Shown: in pieces, positions 55,900-63,939 of the stretch
Layout of the letters: each line of letters opens with the position of its first letter
Position numbering within the stretch: position 1 is the first letter of the stretch
From: CAVRQM01 sp963838805
Lineage (GTDB): Bacteria; Pseudomonadota; Alphaproteobacteria; Acetobacterales; Acetobacteraceae
Reading direction: 5' to 3'
Assembly: GCA_963838805.1 (NCBI GenBank)
Contig: CAWISK010000010.1
Span: forward strand, 62,001 to 126,000
DNA length: 64,000 nt
Position numbers and translations under genes: made by a program
Notes under the pieces: generated by a model
Databases searched by the model: none
What the model was told of the DNA's origin: nothing
Seen by the model: only the letters and a program-made list of their open reading frames with translations

Positions 55900-55927
55900 A
55901 TGTTACCGATAACTTATGGGGCGTCAA
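55900..55927 (-). promoter_or_regulatory. Promoter and LacI-type operator, transporter C operon
   Basis: On the minus strand, TTGACG (55927-55922), 16 bases, TAACAT (55905-55900). The palindrome GTTATCGGTAAC (55913-55902) overlaps the -10 box. Its right part, CGGTAACATC, parallels CGGTATCATC at the other three sites. It begins inside the last codons of the LacI-2 gene, 70 bases before the receptor ATG. Confidence 0.6.
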
Positions 55928-56984
55928 GCGAGTTTGACTTTACCGGCCGGGTGCTTTCCCGTTGAATGATCTGGAACGGCAGCTCACGCGGGTGCGATGC
56001 GACGGGCTGCCCGGCGAGGCGGGACAGGATCAGCTCGCCGCTGGCGCGGCCGATCTCGAGCGCCGGCACGCGCACCGTCGTCAGCGACGGTCGCACCACG
56101 CGCCCGATCTCGAGATCATGAAATCCGGCGATGCCCAGTTGCTCCGGCACGGCGATCGCATGTTCATGGCAAAACAGCACGGCGCCCACCGCGTACACGT
56201 CGCTGGTGAAGAACACGGCATCGAGTGCCGGATGGGCTTCGAGCAGGGCGGCCAGGGCCTGCGCGCCGGCCTCGGGCCGGATCGACGCGTCGTCGGACAC
56301 GACGTGGATCGGCAAGGGCGCAAGCCCGCCCTGTGTCATGGCGGCGCGGTACCCGTCCGCACGATGGCGCGCGCGCTCATTCATCTGGCTCGGGCCGTTG
56401 ACGAAGGCGATGCGGCGATAGCCGCACTGGATCAGCGAGCGCGTCATGGCCTCTGCCGCATCGCGGTTGGAAAACCCGACCGCCAGATCAACCGGCATGT
56501 CGCTGCTCTCCCATGTCTCGACAACCGGGATACCCACGCTGCGCAGCAGGAGGCGGGCGCGTTTCGTGTGGGTCAGGCCGGTCAGCACCAGCGCGTCGGG
56601 GCGGCGTTCGAGCACCGCGCGGATCTGTGCTTCCTCGATATCGGTGCGATACGAGCTGGCGGTCACGATCAGGCCGAGGCCGGCCGCCGCCAGCACGTCT
56701 GCCACGCCCTCCAGGGTCTCGGCGAACAGCGAATGGCGAAGCGTGGGCACGATCGCGGCGACCAGGCCCGACCGCCCGGCGGTCAGCCCGCCGGCCACCC
56801 TGTTCGGAATGTAGCCGAGCCGCGCGATGGCCTCGGCCACACGATGGCGAGTGTCGGGATGCACGCGATCTGGATGGCGCAGCACGCGCGACACCGTCAT
56901 CTTCGTGACGCCGGCCAGTGCTGCGACATCGCCCATGGTCGCACCAAGTCCCGTGCGCGCTTGCCGTTCCGCCTGCTCGCCCAA
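55914..56984 (-). CDS. LacI-family transcriptional regulator, 2
   Basis: A repressor of about 356 residues. The HTH is MGDVAALAGVTKMTVSRVLRHP and the hinge region LGYIPNRVAGGLTAGRSG. The effector domain is GvR/GntR-like (VVETWESSDMPVDLAVGFSN, RIAFVNGPSQMNERAR, GIAGFHDLEIGRVVRPSLTTV). A TTG at 56984 preceded by GGAGAGG is taken as start; the ATG at 56936 would leave the HTH at the very N-terminus. It lies upstream of and in the same direction as transporter operon C, and is divergent from the DUF4432 gene (42-bp gap). It is a strong candidate to bind the operator at 55902-55913. Confidence 0.85.
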   Translation of the reverse strand: MGEQAERQARTGLGATMGDVAALAGVTKMTVSRVLRHPDRVHPDTRHRVAEAIARLGYIPNRVAGGLTAGRSGLVAAIVPTLRHSLFAETLEGVADVLAAAGLGLIVTASSYRTDIEEAQIRAVLERRPDALVLTGLTHTKRARLLLRSVGIPVVETWESSDMPVDLAVGFSNRDAAEAMTRSLIQCGYRRIAFVNGPSQMNERARHRADGYRAAMTQGGLAPLPIHVVSDDASIRPEAGAQALAALLEAHPALDAVFFTSDVYAVGAVLFCHEHAIAVPEQLGIAGFHDLEIGRVVRPSLTTVRVPALEIGRASGELILSRLAGQPVASHPRELPFQIIQRESTRPVKSNSLDAP

Positions 56985-57026
56985 ATCCGATCCTCTCCGT
57001 ACGCCGCATGAAGGAGTGACGCTCTC

Positions 57027-58131
57027 ATGGTGCAGCTTTTCGGTCGCGATTGGAACCGGGACACGCTCGCCCGGCATGTCGGTCACGTCTCGCAACTCGG
57101 CGGCGTCCGCCTCGTCGTCTCGGACAACGGCCCCTCGCGTGGCGTGCGCCTGCTCGAATTCCGGACCGGAACGGGCCTGTGCTTCGATGTCGCGGTGGAC
57201 CGCGGCATGGATATCGGCCGCTGCGCGTTCCGCGGCGCCTCGCTCGCGTGGATGCCGCCCACCCTGCTCCCCGGTCCGTGGATGTTCGAGGATCAGTCGG
57301 GGTTCGGCTGGCTGCGCGCGGCACTCGGGGGCTTCAACAACACATGCGGGCTGGTCCATATCGGCAACCCCGAGACGGCGCCGGTTCCGCACTACAATTT
57401 TCCGGCCCGGGCGACGCAGACCTATGGCGTGCATGATCGCGCGGCCATGATTCCCGCCGAACTCGTGTCTTTCGGCGAGCGCTGGGACGGAGATCGCCTG
57501 CTGATCGAGGCGGTGGGTCGCGTCACCCAGGCGCAGGCCTATGGCGAGACGCTGGTACTGACGCGGCTGTATCGCACGGAGCTCGGCTCATCCGCCGTAC
57601 TCATGCAGGATACCGTGGAGAACCAGGGCTACCTGCCCGTCCAGCACATGCTGCTGTATCACATCAACATCGGATTTCCGCTCGTCGCGGATGGGGCGGA
57701 GCTGCTGGTCGCTGCAAACCGGCCGCCCCGGCTTGCTGTTCGGCGAGGCCGATGCGACGGATCCCGCAAGCTGGTCCCGCTTCATCGCGCCACAGAAGGA
57801 TTGGGTGCAGCAAACCTTCGAACACGATATGCGCGCCGACGCGCAGGGGCGCGCCCACGTGGCGATCATCAACCCGATGCTCGAGGACGGTCTCGGGCTG
57901 CACGTAAGCTACGACAAACTCGTGATGCCGCACTACATCGAGTGGCGCATGATGGGCGAGGGCCAGTACGCGGTCGGGATCGAGCCCTGCACCAACGGCT
58001 TCGGCCGCGAGCAGGTGCGAGAGGCCGGTGAACTCATTACCCTGCAACCTGGCGATAGCCGGGTCTATCGCACGGAGTTCGAGGTGGTCACGGGAGCCGG
58101 GAAGATCGAGGAACTCCGGCAGAGATGCTAG
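57027..58131 (+). CDS. DUF4432 aldose-1-epimerase-like protein (frameshift near 57713)
   Basis: A galactose-mutarotase-fold protein of about 367 residues with the DUF4432 signatures LEFRTGTGLCFDVAVDRGMDIG, GGFNNTCGLVHIG and GIEPCTNGF. DUF4432 enzymes are thought to interconvert anomers or isomerise unusual sugars. Two frames cover the gene; deleting one G from CTGGTCG near 57713 gives ELLSLQTGRPGLLFGEAD. The start at 57027 has AAGGAG before it. Divergent from LacI-2; its stop directly abuts the IS5 remnant, so the island ends here. Confidence 0.82.
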
Positions 58132-58520
58132 GGTCAGGACTTGTTGGCCGATCCAGAAGGTGACGGTTGCGGCGATGGCGGAGACGAAGGTGTGGGCGCA
58201 GCGGTCGTATCGTGTCGCGATCCTGCGCCGATCCCTGTTCCTGCCGAACGTGTTTCGATCCTGTGCGCTGGCGATGGAGAACCCCCGCGTAGAAGTGCCT
58301 TGCCTTGCGGTTCTTTCGAGGCGGAATGCATGGCATGATGCCTTTTGCCCACAGCGCTGCGCGAAACGCATCGGTGCCGTAGCCACAATCGGCGATCAAC
58401 TCCCGGGCGTGCGATACGGTTGAACACGCGCGAGCGGCTCCAGCGGACGAAGCGATTGTACAGCGTTTTGTGCGGCCCATACGCCACGGGCGCGTCGCGC
58501 CAGCGCAGGCCATGGCGGAG
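58130..58520 (-). mobile_element. Internally deleted IS5-family transposase remnant
   Basis: Minus-strand translations give HGLRWRDAPVAYGPHKTLYN followed by RFVRWSRSRVFNRIA (N-terminal DNA-binding part). Then, in other frames, LIADCGYGTDAFRAALWAKG, PCIPPRKNRKARHFY, and finally RRRIATRYDRCAHTFVSAIA with AATVTFWIGQ, the IS5 C-terminus. The DDE core between VFNRI and LIADCGYG is deleted. The sequence beginning TAGGGTCAGGACTTGTT at 58129 may be the element's end, lying directly after the DUF4432 stop. Confidence 0.75.
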
Positions 58521-58990
58521 ACTAGGGCGGTTCGGATTGTTCGCACGAGTGGCTGCCACCACGCCTGCGCCATGCAGGGCAGCCATCCGGCTCGGAAAGG
58601 CCCGAGCGCACGGCGACCAGGAAGCGCACCCGCCGGGTAAGCGGCACCATCGCCGGGCAATGACCCAGGAATCCTCGCAGGATTTTCCGGTGGGCAGCAG
58701 CATTCCGTAATAGCCGAGATCGTCCCGCTGCCTGTGCGATCTGGCGCAGATACGGCAGGGTGATGTGCCGGGCGCCTTGCTTGACGCCCTCGATCCTGAT
58801 TGCCAGACCGCCCCCCTGTACCGAAATCGGTGGATTGGTGATCGATGGCTCGGCAGAGGCCCCGATCCAGCGGTCCAAGATGATCCCGGCTTCGAGTATG
58901 TCCATGGTCGGTGTCTCCGCGGATTCTGATAGCTGACGTGCCAGGCGATGCAGCGGCGCTCGAGTGCACGAGCCGCGAAATCGGCCGCCT
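58521..58990. other. Unassigned sequence between IS5 fragments
   Basis: About 470 bases with no gene I can name. A minus-strand open stretch (MDILEAGIILDRWIGASAEP and on) exists but matches no family known to me and lies inside mobile debris. I see no terminal repeats. Confidence 0.3.
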
Positions 58991-59284
58991 TCAAGCAACG
59001 CTCAACCACCGACCGGCGCGGATGCACGGCGAAGCCGACCTGGTCTGCAGGTTTGCGGACGATCTCGACGGCTGGCGGCGTCAGCCACACGCTCGGCGGC
59101 ATAGGCGCTACCGGCGATAGGCAATCTCGATGAACGGGAAGCTGCGGCGCGACGCCTTGGGCAGCGGGATGGCGCCGTCACGGTCCTGCACCGAGGCGGG
59201 ATGCACTTGCAGCACCAGTGGCCTGCCGTCTGTGTTCACCAGGGCGTGACGCTCGCGCCCCTTGATCTGTAGAGTCGAGGACGG
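58990..59284 (-). mobile_element. Second IS5-family transposase fragment (C-terminal half)
   Basis: The minus strand reads GRERHALVNTDGRPLVLQVH, PASVQDRDGAIPLPKASRRS and FPFIEIAY. After a frame change it reads PAVEIVRKPADQVGFAVHPR then SVVERC, the middle and C-terminal parts of an IS5 (ISL2-like) transposase distinct from the one at 58130. The N-terminus is replaced by the intron-like segment. Non-functional. Confidence 0.7.
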
Positions 59285-59555
59285 GCGCGGCGGCATTGCC
59301 CCGTTTCCCGCCCCTGCTCATCAAACCGGACGTGCGGATTTTCTGCATCCGGCTTTCCGACTGGCTTCACCGCAAGGCCCACGGCGACGACCGACTGCGC
59401 TTGCGTCGAAGGCATCGGACGGCCAATTCTCCGTAGAGATGTTCGCGGGAGAACCGGTCTGCTCCACGCCCCTGCACTTTGTGTCGTTGACGGAGGGGAT
59501 CGGGCAAGCATCAAGGTCACCTGCCAGGCCGGAAGCCTCGCCTTCGCCACACGCG
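59285..59555 (-). mobile_element. Group II intron-like fragment
   Basis: On the minus strand, AGCCGGATGCAGAAAATCCG then CACGTCCGGTTTGATGAG forms a stem-loop and tail. This motif resembles the one that accompanies bacterial group II introns near their reverse-transcriptase gene, and it is followed by GGGAAACGGGGCAATG and CCTCGACTCTAC. No reverse transcriptase is encoded. The fragment sits between a truncated hydrolase gene and a truncated transposase, so it may have arrived with, or been cut by, one of them. The assignment rests on remembered motif similarity. Confidence 0.4.
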
Positions 59556-59899
59556 CAGGGAGGGGGAGCCACGAAACCGCCGATCGAGAGGCCCAGTACA
59601 TCGACCTTGGTCAGGCCCAGGGCCTTTGAAGGCCCCCGCGTTGGCGCCCATCTCCTCGAAGGTGGCCGGCACTTCGCCGGAGCTGGAGGATACCCCGGCG
59701 TTATTGAACAGGATCACCTCACGAATTCTTGGCCAGGCCGTCGGTCACCGCCGGATCCCAATAATCCATCGTGCCGCTGAAATGCTGGTTGAATACCAGC
59801 GGAACTCCCCCCGGTCTTGCCGAAGCGGCGATGGGCGAACCGAATGCCGTTTGCCTCGACGAACTGGGTGGGCGCGGTCTGATGCGTATGCTCAGTCAT
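59556..59899 (-). pseudogene. Alpha/beta-fold hydrolase, truncated and frameshifted
   Basis: The start MTEHTHQTAPTQFVEANGIR then FAHRRFGKTG is followed in other frames by NQHFSGTMDYWDPAV, ILFNNAGVSSSSGEVPATFE and GLTKVDVLGLSIGGFVA. The GLSIGG is the nucleophile elbow (GxSxG) of an alpha/beta hydrolase. The sequence then breaks into the intron-like segment, so the catalytic Asp and His are lost. Divergent from the LysR gene at 60129, which probably once controlled it. Confidence 0.7.
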
Positions 59900-60128
59900 A
59901 TGGATCATTACCCTGTTTGAGTTCGCGATCGCCCGTTCGTCGGGCGCGCGACATGATCGGTTCCTTGATTGCGCTCGGCTTTGAGCCGCGCCAGCCTGAT
60001 GACTACGGCTCTTCTGCCTTGGTCTCTTGGGCCGAGCATCGTGCCCGCAGCCAGAAGCTAGGTGCTCATTGCGGCCATGAGAAAGGCTTTGTAGGCTTGG
60101 GCCCATACCCCGAAAGCATGGGAAACGC

Positions 60129-61037
60129 ATGGAGCTGCGTCATCTCCGCTATTTCGTCGCCGTCGCGGAGGAGGGCAGCCTCACGGTGGCTGCCGAGCGA
60201 CGCCTGCACACGGCGCAGCCTTCGCTCAGCCGACAGATACGGGATCTGGAATACGAAGTTGGCGCCCGATTGCTCACTCGCAGCGCCCGCGGCATCGAGC
60301 TGACCTCCGCGGGACAAGTCTTCCTCGAGCACGCCCGGCTGGCGCTCGCTCAGGCGGAAGCGGCCGTGGAAGCGGCCCGGCGCGCCGCCCAGCCGTCCAA
60401 GCCTTCATTCGCCTTCGGCTTCCTGACCGGGCAGGAGATGGACTGGCTGCCCGAAGCCATGAACACCCTGAAGGACGAGCTGCCCAACATCGACGTCATC
60501 GTTTCGAGCGACTATTCGCCCCAGCTCGCCGACGCTCTCCTGCGGGGGAAGCTCGATCTGGCCTTCATGCGCCCGGAGGCCAATATGTCCGAGCTCGAGT
60601 ACAGGGTAATCGTCAAGGAGCCAATTGTCGTCGTCCTGCCGAGCGATCACCGCCTGGCATTGTGCGAGGCCATAGCACTTGAGGATATCGTGGGTGAGAC
60701 ATTTCTCGGCATGTCGAATACCGCGCCCACGCTCCAGGCGGTCATTGACGACTACCTGAAACGGTCCGGCGTCGAGCTCCGGCCGGCGCACAGGATCGAC
60801 AATCTGGGGATGGCAATGTCGCTGGTCGCGTCGACGCGCGGCGTGACGCTGCTACCCGCTTACGCCAAGAATTTTCTTCCGTGGTCAGTGATCAGCCGAC
60901 CACTGGCGGGCGAGGATCAGCCCACCATTGATCTTGTGGCCGGCTACAACAGGACGAATACGTCCCCGGCGTTGAAGCTCTTCCTTTCCAGGCTTGACGG
61001 GTTGATCTCGCGTTGCCGGATGAAACCCCCGGACTGA
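60129..61037 (+). CDS. LysR-family transcriptional regulator
   Basis: A 302-residue LysR regulator. The winged HTH is LRHLRYFVAVAEEGSLTVAA and QPSLSRQIRDLEYEVGARLL. The effector domain includes FAFGFLTGQEMDWLPEAM and the hinge VVLPSDHRLA, similar to CbnR/CatM-type benzoate-family regulators. LysR genes usually control the adjacent divergent gene; here that is the broken alpha/beta hydrolase, so the regulator may be orphaned. Intact. Confidence 0.9.
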   Translation: MELRHLRYFVAVAEEGSLTVAAERRLHTAQPSLSRQIRDLEYEVGARLLTRSARGIELTSAGQVFLEHARLALAQAEAAVEAARRAAQPSKPSFAFGFLTGQEMDWLPEAMNTLKDELPNIDVIVSSDYSPQLADALLRGKLDLAFMRPEANMSELEYRVIVKEPIVVVLPSDHRLALCEAIALEDIVGETFLGMSNTAPTLQAVIDDYLKRSGVELRPAHRIDNLGMAMSLVASTRGVTLLPAYAKNFLPWSVISRPLAGEDQPTIDLVAGYNRTNTSPALKLFLSRLDGLISRCRMKPPD

Positions 61038-61126
61038 ACGCATTGTGGAGCGAGCCGCGGAGGGTGCCGCGCCGGAGCATGCGACGGAGATACTCGGCCA
61101 GTTCGCGTTTCTAGGATGCGGATACG

Positions 61127-61849
61127 TCATCCGAGCCCGGCTGCCCGCCCGATCAGAAACAACCCTGCTCCGACGGCGACGGCCCCGATAGCTCGCGCGG
61201 TGCGCTCACCGGCCGGTGCGAGACGTTCGACGGTTGTGGCTGCCGTCACGACAGCCATCACCCGAAGATCCATGACCCCGACGACGAGAAGGATCGCCGT
61301 CAGGCCGGCACAGCAGGAGCTGCAGTGAAGGCCGAGGCGCAGGCCGTGCCGCCAAGCCGTGCCGGGGTCCGCCGGCAGTGTGCGGCCGCGCCCTGGCGTT
61401 TGCCGGCAGCAGGCAAGGTGACGTGCCTTCCATGCGGTGAACTGGAGCGCGCCGGCGATCAGAGCGACCGCGCCGGATGCCACCGGCGCGGCACGCGCCA
61501 GCGCCGGCACGCGCATCTCCGACGCCGCCAGTGCCGCGCCCAGCGGGAAGATGGCCATGCCGAGCAGCGTCCAGACGAGGAAATAGCCCGCAGTCACGAG
61601 GGCGGTCAGCACATCGAGGCGTATCGCCCATGGGCGGGCACCCTCACCCCGGCCTTGGGGTGAGGGAGCTGCCCCCCGAACCGCCTGGCGGTAGCGCGAC
61701 AGCATCGGGAGCAGGGATGGCAGCATCATCGCTGCCATCATCGCGGCCCACAGGCCCGCGAACGAGGCCGCGGCGCCGAGCCAGGTCTGGCCGCAGATCG
61801 GCATCCACATCCCCGGCATCGCCCAGCCCGGTTGCGCGGCGGCATCCAC
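61127..61849 (-). CDS. DUF2182 integral membrane protein
   Basis: A 240-residue protein with five to six hydrophobic segments and the DUF2182 core AGLWAAMMAAMMLPSLLPML (the WAMMxAMMxPS motif). The later AWKARHLACCRQTP corresponds to the K-xx-CLxxCR motif, and GLHCSSCCAGLTAILLVVG is a Cys pair. The family is described as a predicted metal-binding membrane protein and is often found near DUF1326 or DUF899 genes. Residues around SRYRQAVRGAAPSPQGRGEG are encoded by a palindromic repeat inserted in frame in a cytosolic loop. Its stop is 90 bases from the LysR stop; upstream, its start lies 9 bases after the DUF899 stop, so the two are an operon. Confidence 0.82.
   Translation of the reverse strand: MDAAAQPGWAMPGMWMPICGQTWLGAAASFAGLWAAMMAAMMLPSLLPMLSRYRQAVRGAAPSPQGRGEGARPWAIRLDVLTALVTAGYFLVWTLLGMAIFPLGAALAASEMRVPALARAAPVASGAVALIAGALQFTAWKARHLACCRQTPGRGRTLPADPGTAWRHGLRLGLHCSSCCAGLTAILLVVGVMDLRVMAVVTAATTVERLAPAGERTARAIGAVAVGAGLFLIGRAAGLG
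61641..61666. repeat. Palindromic repeat unit inside the DUF2182 coding frame
   Basis: ccctcacccc (61641-61650), ggcctt, ggggtgaggg (61657-61666) is a perfect inverted repeat. The same core as the intergenic hairpin at 20267-20328. It encodes part of the loop APSPQGRGEG, which other DUF2182 proteins are not expected to have, so a REP-like unit appears to have inserted in frame. Confidence 0.6.
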
Positions 61850-61858
61850 GGCCGCGGC

Positions 61859-62624
61859 TCAGCCCTGGCCGTAGCGGTCGTGGTGGCGCCACCAGACGCC
61901 GTGCTCGTTGCGTCCCCTGGGGGCGCGGTCGAGCCACTGGTACATGCTCCACAATCCGTCCAGCCCGCGCGCATAGGTGGAATAGGCGTGGTAGATGGCG
62001 CCTTCCTCGAGCGCGAACGCGCTCAGGCCCGGGCGCTCGCGCACGAAGGCAGCCGGGCCGGCGCCGGTCGTGTCGGCCATCCGGACGACGGGCTCCGGAA
62101 GCGCTGCCTCGGCCAGCGGGTGGCCGCCGCGCCGGTAGTTGTATTCGTGCGCCCCCTTCGCGCTGCTGCTCCTCGGTGATCGACACGTTGAAGTCGAAGT
62201 TGAAGTCGCTGCCGAGCGAGGACGCCCAGGGAAACGTCCAGCCCATCCGCTGCTTGAACGCCTGCAGCTTCGCGAGCGGCGCCCGCGACACCGCCATCAG
62301 CGTGACATCGTGGTTGGCGAGGTGGACGGCAGACCCGTTGAAGCCGTCCGCGATCGCCGAGCAGGACGGGCACCCCGCCGTGAAGTCCGGCCCGAACATG
62401 AAATGGTAGACGAGGAGCTGCGAACGTCCTGCGAAAAGGTCTTTCAGCGACGCGCTCCCGTCATCGGTCTCGAACCGGTAGTCCTTATCCAGCCGGACCC
62501 ACGGCAGCTCCTGCCGTCGCCGCGCCAGCTCGTCGCTGCGCCGCGTAAGCTCCTTCTCCGCCTCGAGCAGCTCGAGCCGCGCTGCCAGCCACTCGTCGCG
62601 CGTTCCGGACATGTGTGTTGTCAT
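61859..62624 (-). CDS. DUF899 thioredoxin-like protein, second copy (frameshift near 62150)
   Basis: A dithiol-oxidoreductase-like protein of about 254 residues. TTHMSGTRDEWLAARLELLE and ELPWVRLDKDYRFETDDG begin it. YHFMFGPDFTAGCPSCSAIAD (CPSC pair) and LMAVSRAPLAKLQAFKQRMG follow. After a shift at the GGGGG run near 62150, AHEYNYRRGGHPLAEAAL and FALEEGAIYHAYSTYARGLD follow to the normal end WWRHHDRYGQG. It differs from the gene at 11436 (CPSC rather than CPMC) and is not a recent duplicate. ATG 62624 has GGAGAGAAGGA upstream. Divergent from the HTH gene. Confidence 0.82.
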
Positions 62625-62708
62625 CGTCCTTCTCTCCGTTCGTTGGTGGTCGTGAAATTGGCGCCGGTGTATCGGATGGTGGGAGTGACAAGTGTGGCGG
62701 GATTTCAG

Positions 62709-63929
62709 ATGGACTCGCTGATCACAGCCGCGGCGCGTGCGCTCGCGGCGGGTGATCCGCTCGGCGCGCTGAACCGGATCGCCCTGCGCGACGACGCGCC
62801 TGCGCTGGCGCTTCGCGGCATCGCGATGGCGCAGCTCGGCGATCTCGACCGGGCAAAGGCCCTCGTGCGACGTGCGGCGCGCGCCTTCGGTCCGAAAGAG
62901 GCCGTGGCCCGCGCGCGGTGCGTCGTCGTCGAGGCCGAGATCGCGCTCGCCTCGCGCGAGCTGGGCTGGCCTGCGAAGGCGCTCGACGCGGCGCGGGCGA
63001 CGCTCGAAGAGCATGGCGACCGGGTGAACGCCGCGCATGCGCGCTATCTCGAGATCCGGCGCCTCCTGCTGATCGGGCGCCTCGACGAGGCCGAGCGTAC
63101 GCTTGCCGAACTCGACCCGGCGCCCTTCCCGCCCGCGTCGAGGGCCGCCCACGAGCTGGTCGTTGCGGGGATCGCGATGCGCCGCCTCCGGACGAAGGCA
63201 GCACGCGCGGCACTCGCCCGGGCCGAGCGTGCCGCGCGCGACGCCGGCATCCCTGCGCTGACGGCGGAGGTCGAAAGCGCATCTCTCGCGCTGAACACGC
63301 CCGCGGCGCGCCTGATTGCGAGCGGCAAGGAGCGCCTCCTCCTGCTCGATGACGTCGAGGCATTGCAGGCGTCGAAAGCGCTCGTCCTGGACGCGTGCCG
63401 CTATGTCGTGCGTGACCCGCGCACGGTGGTCTCGCTCGCAAGGCGTCCGGTCTTGTTCGCGCTCGCGCGCGCACTGGGCGAGGCGTGGCCCGGAGACGTG
63501 CCGAGGGACATGCTCGTTGCGCGGGCATTCGGAGCGAAGCTCGCCGATGAGTCGCATCGCGCACGTTTGCGGGTCGAAATCGGACGGCTTCGCACGGTGC
63601 TTCGCAGGCTGGCCGACGTGAGTGCCACGAAACGAGGGTTTGCGCTGACGCCGCGCCGCGCCCGCGAGGTCGTCGTGCTGGCGCGGCCCGTCGAGGAGCA
63701 GCATGCGGCGGTGCTCGCCTTCCTGGCCGACGGTGAGTCGTGGTCGAGCTCGGCCCTGGCGCTTGCGCTTGGAACGAGTCAGCGCACCGTGCAGCGGGCA
63801 CTCGACTCGCTTGCGGCAGCAGGCAAGGTGGAGTCGTTTGGTCGCGGGCGGGCGCTCCGTTGGCTGACGCCGCCCGTGCCGGGATTCACGACGACCTTGT
63901 TACTCCCCGCGCCGCTGCCGAGCGACTAG
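62709..63929 (+). CDS. Helix-turn-helix protein with N-terminal TPR-like repeats
   Basis: A protein of about 406 residues. The first 210 residues are alanine-rich helices arranged as TPR-like hairpins (LALRGIAMAQLGDLDRAKAL, LLIGRLDEAERTLAEL). The middle contains a winged-helix-like segment (VEIGRLRTVLRRLADVSATK). The C-terminus holds a second HTH (SALALALGTSQRTVQRALDS, LAAAGKVESFGRGRA), which suggests DNA binding with a transcriptional or effector-sensing role. Divergent from the DUF899 gene with an 84-bp gap, so it probably regulates it. An upstream ATG at 62679 is possible. Intact. Confidence 0.65.
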   Translation: MDSLITAAARALAAGDPLGALNRIALRDDAPALALRGIAMAQLGDLDRAKALVRRAARAFGPKEAVARARCVVVEAEIALASRELGWPAKALDAARATLEEHGDRVNAAHARYLEIRRLLLIGRLDEAERTLAELDPAPFPPASRAAHELVVAGIAMRRLRTKAARAALARAERAARDAGIPALTAEVESASLALNTPAARLIASGKERLLLLDDVEALQASKALVLDACRYVVRDPRTVVSLARRPVLFALARALGEAWPGDVPRDMLVARAFGAKLADESHRARLRVEIGRLRTVLRRLADVSATKRGFALTPRRAREVVVLARPVEEQHAAVLAFLADGESWSSSALALALGTSQRTVQRALDSLAAAGKVESFGRGRALRWLTPPVPGFTTTLLLPAPLPSD

Positions 63930-63939
63930 GATGAACGCA

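Noticed and set aside
58522..58998. 158-codon minus-strand open frame within the IS5 debris
   Set aside because: No family resemblance, no good start site, and located between transposase fragments; listed only as unassigned sequence.
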